Shown here one piece after another: positions 6,001-10,070 of a DNA stretch of 10,070 nucleotides (its first letter is position 1; every line of letters starts with the position of its first letter). The stretch is from positions 1-10,070 of the forward strand of contig JAABTB010000058.1 of assembly GCA_011390085.1 (NCBI GenBank), in the 5' to 3' direction. Under the pieces are notes generated by a model. It did no database searches and had not been told where the DNA came from. It worked only from the letters and a program-made list of their open reading frames with translations. The position numbers were made by a program, and so were the translations under genes. Source of the DNA: Desulfobacula sp. GTDB taxonomy: Bacteria > Desulfobacterota > Desulfobacteria > Desulfobacterales > Desulfobacteraceae.

Positions 6001-7428
6001 TCTAAGAACAATCATTTTTTCAAGACTGTCCCGGTGACGGATCAATTCATCCTCAAGAGCCTTTTTCTCAGTCCTGTCCCGGACAACTCCCCTGAACCCG
6101 CAGATTTTTCCGTCATTGTCATACCGGAGGGAAATGGAGATTTCCCCATACAATTTCCGGCCCTCTTTGTTGATCAGCTCATATCCGAGATCCCTCTTTG
6201 GAACACCGGTCTCATAGACTTTTCTAAATATTTCCGACACATTTTTTGCGGTTTTTTCATCAATGAGCCGGCTGTAATTCATTGAGGAAAATTCTTCATG
6301 GGAATACCCCAGCAATTTTGAAAGGGTTTCATTAAAAAAAAGAAGATTCCCTTCCAGGTCCACCTCATAGTATCCGTCATCCATATTTTCAAGGATATTG
6401 CGATATCTTTCCTCGCTTTGGCGGAGTTTTTTTTCGGCCCCATCCCTTTCCTCAAACACGGCGTCAAGATCGGCCTTGATGATGGACAGGGCCTCGAAGA
6501 CCTCTTTAAACGGGTGGCCGGCATCAATGTTCTGATCCCCGATGCCCTTCTGGTCCCAGTCCAGGGTTCCCATATAATTCAGCAACTGGATCTTGAATTT
6601 TTCCATCCGGATATCAAACCGCTTATCCGGGTCCTCCTCCTTTATTCCACCCGTATTTGTTTCTCCTCCACGCTTTTCCCGTTGAATGATGTCCAGGGCA
6701 TCGTGGATATCTTTGGCGACAACAATCCGAAAAGAAAGAAAGGCTTTGCTGATATTCATCATCAAGGCCATGAAACGGTTTATCCCGTATATGACGGACA
6801 AGGATGAGGGGTAGCGTTTTTGAATTTCGGAAATTTTCCGGAGATAATATTTCCTGGCCCGCTGAAGTTTCCAATCCTCTCTGGAAATCCTTTGCGCCAA
6901 CGGCTCCAAATCCGGTTCATCGGAGACCCATTGCAGGGGAAAATCTCGATCAGGGCCTTTCATTTTTTCCATCAATTTTTGGGCTGTTTTGATAGCCCCG
7001 GCATAATCATCGGCGATATAAACGGGAAAAGGCACCATATTCAAACGTTTCCCCAGTTTAATGCTCATTTTGAACATAAAGGAGGGATGACAGAAGATGA
7101 CGCCCCTGACCCTGTCATTGTTTTTCAGGTAATTGATATAATATTGGCGGGCGTCGTTGGAAGCCCCTTTAAAATTTTCCCAGTCCTGGATCTGGATAAA
7201 GGGTTTTTTTTCGCCGATGACGGTTCCGGCAACCTGGTCCTGGAGCCGGATGCTGTTGATCTGGTCGTCAATATTCACATAGCCCCGGGCTTTTGTATGA
7301 AGAATACTTCCCCCGATGAGAGACACCTCGACCTTAAAGCCGTCTTTTTTGCCCGTATATACCCAGTCCGGTCTTGAAATCACCGGAAGTCCGCTGATGG
7401 GGCAGGTTTTATTGGATCTATCACTCAT
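3091..7428 (-). CDS. Soluble hybrid histidine kinase: N-terminal CPISGLPV domain, PAS-GAF-PAS-PAS, HisKA, HATPase, REC, HPt
   Basis: The product has 1445 residues and no obvious membrane segment or signal peptide, so it is probably cytoplasmic. Approximate domain order: uncharacterised N-terminal region 1-330 (CPISGLPV at 9-16); PAS 335-456; coiled coil 456-500; GAF 508-655; PAS 660-775; cysteine-bearing PAS 795-905 (C839, C844, C851); HisKA 927-995 with NMSHEIRTP and phospho-acceptor H939; HATPase 1040-1155 with N1052/N1056, DTGIGI (1088-1093) and GGTGLG (1117-1122); receiver 1188-1312 with E1194/D1195, phospho-acceptor D1238 and K1298; HPt 1340-1440 with GHAIKGGAANL and H1390. All key residues for an H-D-H phosphorelay are present. 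The output is probably a separate response regulator, since no DNA-binding or enzymatic output domain is seen. The ATG lies 5 bp after the purN stop, with only a weak GAAAGA site, suggesting cotranscription. The ligand is unknown. Confidence 0.93.
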   Translation of the reverse strand: MSDRSNKTCPISGLPVISRPDWVYTGKKDGFKVEVSLIGGSILHTKARGYVNIDDQINSIRLQDQVAGTVIGEKKPFIQIQDWENFKGASNDARQYYINYLKNNDRVRGVIFCHPSFMFKMSIKLGKRLNMVPFPVYIADDYAGAIKTAQKLMEKMKGPDRDFPLQWVSDEPDLEPLAQRISREDWKLQRARKYYLRKISEIQKRYPSSLSVIYGINRFMALMMNISKAFLSFRIVVAKDIHDALDIIQREKRGGETNTGGIKEEDPDKRFDIRMEKFKIQLLNYMGTLDWDQKGIGDQNIDAGHPFKEVFEALSIIKADLDAVFEERDGAEKKLRQSEERYRNILENMDDGYYEVDLEGNLLFFNETLSKLLGYSHEEFSSMNYSRLIDEKTAKNVSEIFRKVYETGVPKRDLGYELINKEGRKLYGEISISLRYDNDGKICGFRGVVRDRTEKKALEDELIRHRDSLEKMIVLRTRELEEETLQKNYAKKVNTSIFNISTAVNTAQSLDELYPLIYHYLNEIVEMPNFYIGIYDRGKDSVIVPYHKDQYDEHLLEIPQISARASLSSEVVLNQTPLFLKKQDLLDRLKNKQIIGHLPESWLGVPLVSRDRTIGLLSTQSYTDQDHFSSKDLEVLISISNQVALAIERREALDELHEREKKYTRLIETTSAGYWQADENDVTVEVNQAFCEMVGYEAHEIVGKIASAFFEEQSVKDYEELMAQSVKTPDRSYEATFVKKNGELLYSKIDATTLFDEEGSFKGSFAFITDISDRIRSQEELHRAKERAEEASKTTRAIMENLQAGVVLIHAETRRIEIINPAAAKMLGRTPREIVGKPCRHFLCPQDEGQCPVMDFGGGMDKSEHYLVNARGEAIPILKTVNQVVLNGENFLLESFVDITEQKKAEADLMNETFRANALAKAAEAASQAKSEFLANMSHEIRTPINGVIGMAEILMDSPLAEGQKKYIETIRSEADSLLTIINAVLDFSKIEAGKMELECIDFDVRKIFDDLSATVSVRASRKGLEFFSFLDPEIPAGLKGDPGKLRQIFMNLAGNAVKFTSQGEIFISGKKTGQTKDKIGIRFEVKDTGIGIPFEKHGRIFDSFSQADGSTTRKYGGTGLGTTISKQLVELMGGQIGLESREGQGSTFWFTVDFGIAGVLAKNPPPDLEIRDLVTRHSVIESLQKGIRILVVEDYPTNQQVVLKHLTGAGFHAVLAENGIQAVEAFKKAQFDLILMDIQMPEMDGYEATGKIREIEKHLSKDSAKPLRTPLIAMTAHAMKGYREKCILADMDDYMTKPLKRKDLIAMVEKWTSGRASIPESGPEKQVRDLFEPGSLPMDMPKALKEFDHDEPFLKEVINEFLNQVGQQIGIIRTAAADRDFDTLKKQGHAIKGGAANLTAMNLSEAAFSLEKKGKAQNPDHLEDDVNRLISEYEALCRYVGREG

Positions 7429-7433
7429 TTACA

Positions 7434-8165
7434 CTAATCTTTCGGCAAAACAGAATCGGCAAATTTTCCGATACATTGGGGATAGAGTTCCCACTCCTTT
7501 GTAAGGCCTTTTCGTTTCACATCCTCAAGGGTATCCGTATCCTCAATCTCAAAGGCTTTCTGTCCGATGATGGGGCCGGTATCCTCGCCGTAATCGACAA
7601 AATGGACGGTACAGCCGCCGATTTTACAGCCATAGCGAAAGGTATCGCCATACCCGTCCGTTCCCGGAAACGAAGGAAGAAGGGCCGGATGGATATTCAT
7701 GATCCTGTGCCGTCCCGGTACGGTATTGATCCGGTCAATGAAATAAGGTGTCAGCACCCTCATGAATCCGGCAAGGACCAGAAGGTCCATCTCATATTCA
7801 CGGATATGGTCCAGAAGCCTTTTTTCGGCCATGGCCCGGCTTTTCAGAAAAAATCTCACCTGGTTTTCAGGTATCCCGGTTTTAAAAAGTCTCTGTTTTG
7901 CTTTAATCTCCTCAAAATCGAAATCTTCCGGCAGATCCGTATCTTCTATCCCTTTTTTACAGGACCGGATGATTTTTGAATAATCCACCACAAAGGTATC
8001 GATCCCGGCCTTTTGGGACCGCTCCAGCCCTCTGACACCGGGGGTGTCCGACCCTGTAAAAACGATATCCGCACCGATCTTACCGCTGTGGGCCGCATCA
8101 ATAATGGCCTGAAGATTTGTGCCCCCACCCGATATCAGGGTTCCCACCTTGATTTTTTTTTCCAC
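7434..8165 (-). CDS. purN: Phosphoribosylglycinamide formyltransferase (GAR transformylase), enlarged form
   Basis: PurN transfers the formyl group of 10-formyl-tetrahydrofolate to GAR, the third step of de novo purine synthesis in the cytoplasm. The 243-residue product shows the phosphate-binding SGGGTNLQAIID (12-23), LVLAGFMRVLTP (129-140), NIHPALLPSFPG (157-168) and VDYGEDTGPII (190-200). N157, H159 and D195 correspond to the E. coli catalytic N106, H108 and D144. It is about 30 residues longer than E. coli PurN because of a 40-50 residue insertion between about residues 62 and 115, rich in acidic and basic residues (EDTDLPEDFDFEEIKAKQ). The C-terminus is somewhat shorter. The start is GTG with GGGAGG 5 bases upstream. 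It follows the small cysteine-rich gene on the same strand and is followed after 5 bp by the histidine kinase. No other purine genes are in view. Confidence 0.92.
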   Translation of the reverse strand: MEKKIKVGTLISGGGTNLQAIIDAAHSGKIGADIVFTGSDTPGVRGLERSQKAGIDTFVVDYSKIIRSCKKGIEDTDLPEDFDFEEIKAKQRLFKTGIPENQVRFFLKSRAMAEKRLLDHIREYEMDLLVLAGFMRVLTPYFIDRINTVPGRHRIMNIHPALLPSFPGTDGYGDTFRYGCKIGGCTVHFVDYGEDTGPIIGQKAFEIEDTDTLEDVKRKGLTKEWELYPQCIGKFADSVLPKD

Positions 8166-8170
8166 GTCCT

Positions 8171-8176
8171 CCTCCC
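8171..8176 (-). promoter_or_regulatory. Ribosome binding site supporting the GTG start of purN
   Basis: On the - strand GGGAGG lies 5 bases before the GTG at 8165-8163, within AGGGAGGAGGAC. No ATG alternative fits the conserved N-terminus, so this site decides the start. Confidence 0.7.
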
Positions 8177-8238
8177 TTCACAGGTTTATGGATGACCTAC
8201 TGATTTTTGTATGCATCCCCGGCGAATGCAATATAACC

Positions 8239-8457
8239 CTATTGGTTGCCGTATCCGTTCTGCCCGCCGCAATCCGGGCATTCCCAGGTAATTCCGTTGC
8301 AGGTCATCCCCCACTGGTTTTCATACATACAGGTCTGGCAGATGGAGAATCCGCACCGGCAATTCCAGCAGAACATGAAGGTTTGTCCGCAGCAATGGCA
8401 TTGTTTTGATCTCTTTTTTCTTCGGTTTTCCATCCGTTTTTCAGCGTCCCGGCTCAT
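8239..8457 (-). CDS. Small cysteine-rich, zinc-ribbon-like protein of unknown function
   Basis: The product has 72 residues, beginning MSRDAEKRMENRRKKRSKQC. The N-terminal 19 residues are basic and the rest carries eleven cysteines: C20, C22, C23, C30, C33, C35, C40, C43, C53, C60 and C63. They form CxCC, CxxCxC, CxxC and a closing CPDCGGQNGYGNQ, which looks like two or more zinc-binding knuckles or ribbons. I recall similar unnamed proteins in Desulfobacterales but know no function. The frame stays open upstream to an ATG at 8547, but that would overlap polA, precede the likely promoter and add a non-conserved-looking hydrophobic stretch. AAAGGAG (8473-8479) lies 15 bases before the chosen ATG, an unusually long gap; an ATT at 8466 is closer (6 bases). 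purN follows after 73 bp. Nucleic-acid or protein binding is possible but unproven. Confidence 0.7.
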   Translation of the reverse strand: MSRDAEKRMENRRKKRSKQCHCCGQTFMFCWNCRCGFSICQTCMYENQWGMTCNGITWECPDCGGQNGYGNQ

Positions 8458-8491
8458 TCTAGAAATATACTTCTCCTTTAATAAAAAAGAT

Positions 8492-8521
8492 AGTATATAT
8501 GCCTTTGGCATAAAAATCCAA
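8492..8521 (-). promoter_or_regulatory. Candidate sigma-70-type promoter for the small gene and purN
   Basis: Read on the - strand, TTGGAT (8521-8516) and TATACT (8497-8492) are separated by 18 bp, a fair match to -35 and -10 boxes. Transcription would begin near 8485, just upstream of the AAAGGAG and the 8457 start, and would exclude the longer 8547 start. It may drive the small gene, purN and the kinase together, as no terminator is evident between them. Confidence 0.45.
8498..8512. repeat. Perfect palindrome in the polA/small-gene divergent region
   Basis: TATGCCTTTGGCATA has 6-bp perfect arms around TTT. It fills the spacer between the predicted -35 and -10 of the leftward promoter and lies about 30 bp before the polA start. 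This is a plausible operator position for a repressor, though no regulator can be named. It could also be chance. Confidence 0.4.
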
Positions 8522-8540
8522 TGTTCATAAAAGGTTAACC

Positions 8541-10070
8541 ATGACACTTCCCCAAAAAATATTTCTCATTGACGGCAGCGCCTTTCTTTATCGGGCCTTT
8601 CACGCCATCCGGAACCTTTCCACCTCAAAAGGCCGGCCCACCAATGCCACCTTTGGGTTTGCACGAATCCTGTTAAAGCTGTTTAAGGAAAACACCCCGG
8701 ACTATGCCGTGGTCCTTTTTGATGTCAAAGGCCCGACCTTCAGGCACAAGCTATATGATCAATACAAGGCCAACCGGCCGCCCATGCCCGAAGAACTGTC
8801 GGCTCAGATCCCGGATATCAAGCGCCTGATCCGGGCCCTGAATATTCCCATCATGGAAAAACAGGGCTATGAAGCCGACGATCTTGCCGGGACCTATGCA
8901 AGGCTTGCCGAGGAAGAGGGCTTTGATGTGATCATGGTGACGGGTGACAAGGATTTTATCCAACTGGTGACGGACCGGTGCACTCTGTGGGATCCCATGA
9001 AAGACACCGTTCAGGATGTGGGCCGGATCAAGGCGGAAATGGGAATAGAGCCAAAACAGTTCATCGATGTCCTGGGGCTTGCCGGTGATACTTCGGACAA
9101 TATTCCCGGTGTGGCCGGCGTCGGACCGAAAACCGCAACGGAACTCATTGCAACATTCGGCTCCATTGAAAACCTGTATCAGAATCTCGACGGCCTTAAG
9201 AAAAAAAAGAAGCTCCATGAAAACCTTTCCCAAAGCCGGGATCTTGTTTTTTTAAGCCGCAAGCTGGCCACCATTGACCGGTTTGTTCCGGTGACCGGAA
9301 CCATGGAAGATTTTAAGCTCATTCCCTATAACACCCAGGAGGCCTTTGCCCTCTTCCAGGAGCTTGAATTCAATACCCTGATGAATGAATTTGCAAAAAA
9401 GCCGGACCCGTCTGAAAAAATCTATAAGCTCATCACCAACTTGAGGGAACTTGAAAAGCTGGCCCATGTCCTTGAGAACAAAGGTATTTTTGCCCTGGAC
9501 ACGGAAACAACTTCAAAAAATCCCACAGAAGCCCGGCTTGTCGGCATTTCCTTTTCCTATATGGAGAACCAGGGCTTTTATATCCCCGTGGGCCACACCT
9601 CGCCCGGTGAGGTGGAGCAACCGGCAAAAGAAGATATTCTTCGGATTTTCAAACCCGTCCTTGAAAACCCGGAGGTGAAAAAAGTCGGACAGAATATCAA
9701 ATATGATTATATCGTCCTCTCCCGGTTCGGCATCACCCTCCGGGGGATTTCCTTTGATACCATGATCGCATCCTATCTTTTAAATCCGTCCACCCGGGGA
9801 CACAGCCTTGACAATATCGCCATGACCCTTTTCGGCCATAAAACCATTTCCTATGAAGAGGTGACCGGCAAAGGCAAAAATCAGATCGGGTTCCAGGATG
9901 TCCCCATTCCGGAAGCGGTGAATTATGCCGGTGAGGATGCGGACCTCACCTTTATGGCCTATCAGTCGCTTAAAAAAAGCATTCAGGCCGGCGGGCTTTC
10001 AGATCTGATGGATAACATTGAAACGCCCCTGATCCAGGTCCTGGCCAAGATGGAAATGGAAGGGATACGG
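8541..10070 (+). CDS. polA: DNA polymerase I, N-terminal 510 residues (5'-3' nuclease and proofreading domains), cut by the right edge
   Basis: The reading frame is open from ATG 8541 to the window end. The 5'-3' nuclease has FLIDGSAFLYRAFHA (D11), YKANRPPMPEEL, YEADDLAGT, VTGDKDFIQLV and the helix-hairpin-helix GLAGDTSDNIPGVAGVGPKTA. The 3'-5' exonuclease has ExoI DTETTS (D320, E322), ExoII GQNIKYDY (D389) and ExoIII YAGEDAD (Y462, D466). All four acidic catalytic residues are therefore present and proofreading should be active, unlike in many polymerases of this family. The polymerase domain begins near ETPLIQVLAKMEMEGIR at the edge and is not seen. PolA removes RNA primers and fills gaps in Okazaki fragment maturation and excision repair. 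AAAAGG lies 6 bases before the ATG. The gene diverges from the small cysteine-rich gene. Confidence 0.97.
   Translation, partial: MTLPQKIFLIDGSAFLYRAFHAIRNLSTSKGRPTNATFGFARILLKLFKENTPDYAVVLFDVKGPTFRHKLYDQYKANRPPMPEELSAQIPDIKRLIRALNIPIMEKQGYEADDLAGTYARLAEEEGFDVIMVTGDKDFIQLVTDRCTLWDPMKDTVQDVGRIKAEMGIEPKQFIDVLGLAGDTSDNIPGVAGVGPKTATELIATFGSIENLYQNLDGLKKKKKLHENLSQSRDLVFLSRKLATIDRFVPVTGTMEDFKLIPYNTQEAFALFQELEFNTLMNEFAKKPDPSEKIYKLITNLRELEKLAHVLENKGIFALDTETTSKNPTEARLVGISFSYMENQGFYIPVGHTSPGEVEQPAKEDILRIFKPVLENPEVKKVGQNIKYDYIVLSRFGITLRGISFDTMIASYLLNPSTRGHSLDNIAMTLFGHKTISYEEVTGKGKNQIGFQDVPIPEAVNYAGEDADLTFMAYQSLKKSIQAGGLSDLMDNIETPLIQVLAKMEMEGIR

Noticed and set aside
6705..6768. Hydrophobic stretch near kinase residues 221-241 as a membrane segment.
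   Set aside because: It contains charged residues (K228, R234, K239) and lies in a likely helical linker; no paired segment or periplasmic domain exists.
6820..7377. Open frame of 185 codons on the + strand, opposite the kinase N-terminus.
   Set aside because: It lies wholly antisense to a well-supported kinase frame with recognisable family sequence, and its translation shows no domain or convincing ribosome site.
7476..7979. Open frame of 167 codons on the + strand across purN.
   Set aside because: It is antisense to purN, whose catalytic motifs are clear; the translation resembles nothing known.
8458..8547. Thirty-residue N-terminal extension of the small cysteine-rich protein from the ATG at 8547.
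   Set aside because: It would start upstream of the best promoter, overlap the polA start, and has no ribosome site; the MSRD start at 8457 is preferred.
8751..9233. Open frame of 160 codons on the - strand inside polA.
   Set aside because: It is antisense to the conserved 5'-3' nuclease domain and lacks independent support.

Overview
The window looks like chromosomal DNA of a sulfate-reducing deltaproteobacterium (Desulfobacterota, Desulfobacteraceae-like). That assignment is inferred from the style of the proteins: a multi-PAS hybrid histidine kinase that opens with a CPISGLPV-type N-terminal domain, an enlarged PurN, and a small cysteine-rich protein of a kind I associate with this group. 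No rRNA or other phylogenetic marker is present to settle it.

Bases 1-2527 (+ strand) are the end of a type III-B (Cmr) CRISPR-Cas operon: the 3' end of cmr4, complete cmr5 and cmr6, then cas6. The genes overlap or lie within 12 bp of each other. cmr1, cas10/cmr2, cmr3 and the start of cmr4 would lie to the left, outside the window. Cmr4-6 form part of the RNA-guided effector, and Cas6 cuts the precursor crRNA. No cas1/cas2 and no ancillary nuclease are visible here.

Bases 2525-3090 hold no intact gene of recognisable function. They contain an AT-rich leader, a very short CRISPR array (three 37-39 bp repeats, two spacers, the last repeat degenerate), and about 190 bp that read like decayed coding sequence. 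Both spacers begin with the same 10-11 bases, ACCTCCTTTC, which is an anti-Shine-Dalgarno sequence. I consider this the most unusual signal in the window.

Bases 3091-8457 (- strand) hold three genes read leftwards: a 72-residue cysteine-rich zinc-ribbon-like protein, purN (purine biosynthesis), and, 5 bp after purN, a 1445-residue soluble hybrid histidine kinase with three PAS domains, one GAF domain, HisKA, HATPase, receiver and HPt modules. A sigma-70-like promoter enclosing a palindrome lies ahead of the small gene.

Bases 8541-10070 (+ strand) are the 5' part of polA (DNA polymerase I), divergent from the small gene. The 5'-3' nuclease and an apparently catalytically intact 3'-5' proofreading domain are present; the polymerase domain runs off the right edge. 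Apart from the CRISPR locus the neighbourhood is ordinary housekeeping and signalling sequence, with no sign of a phage, transposon or integrase.
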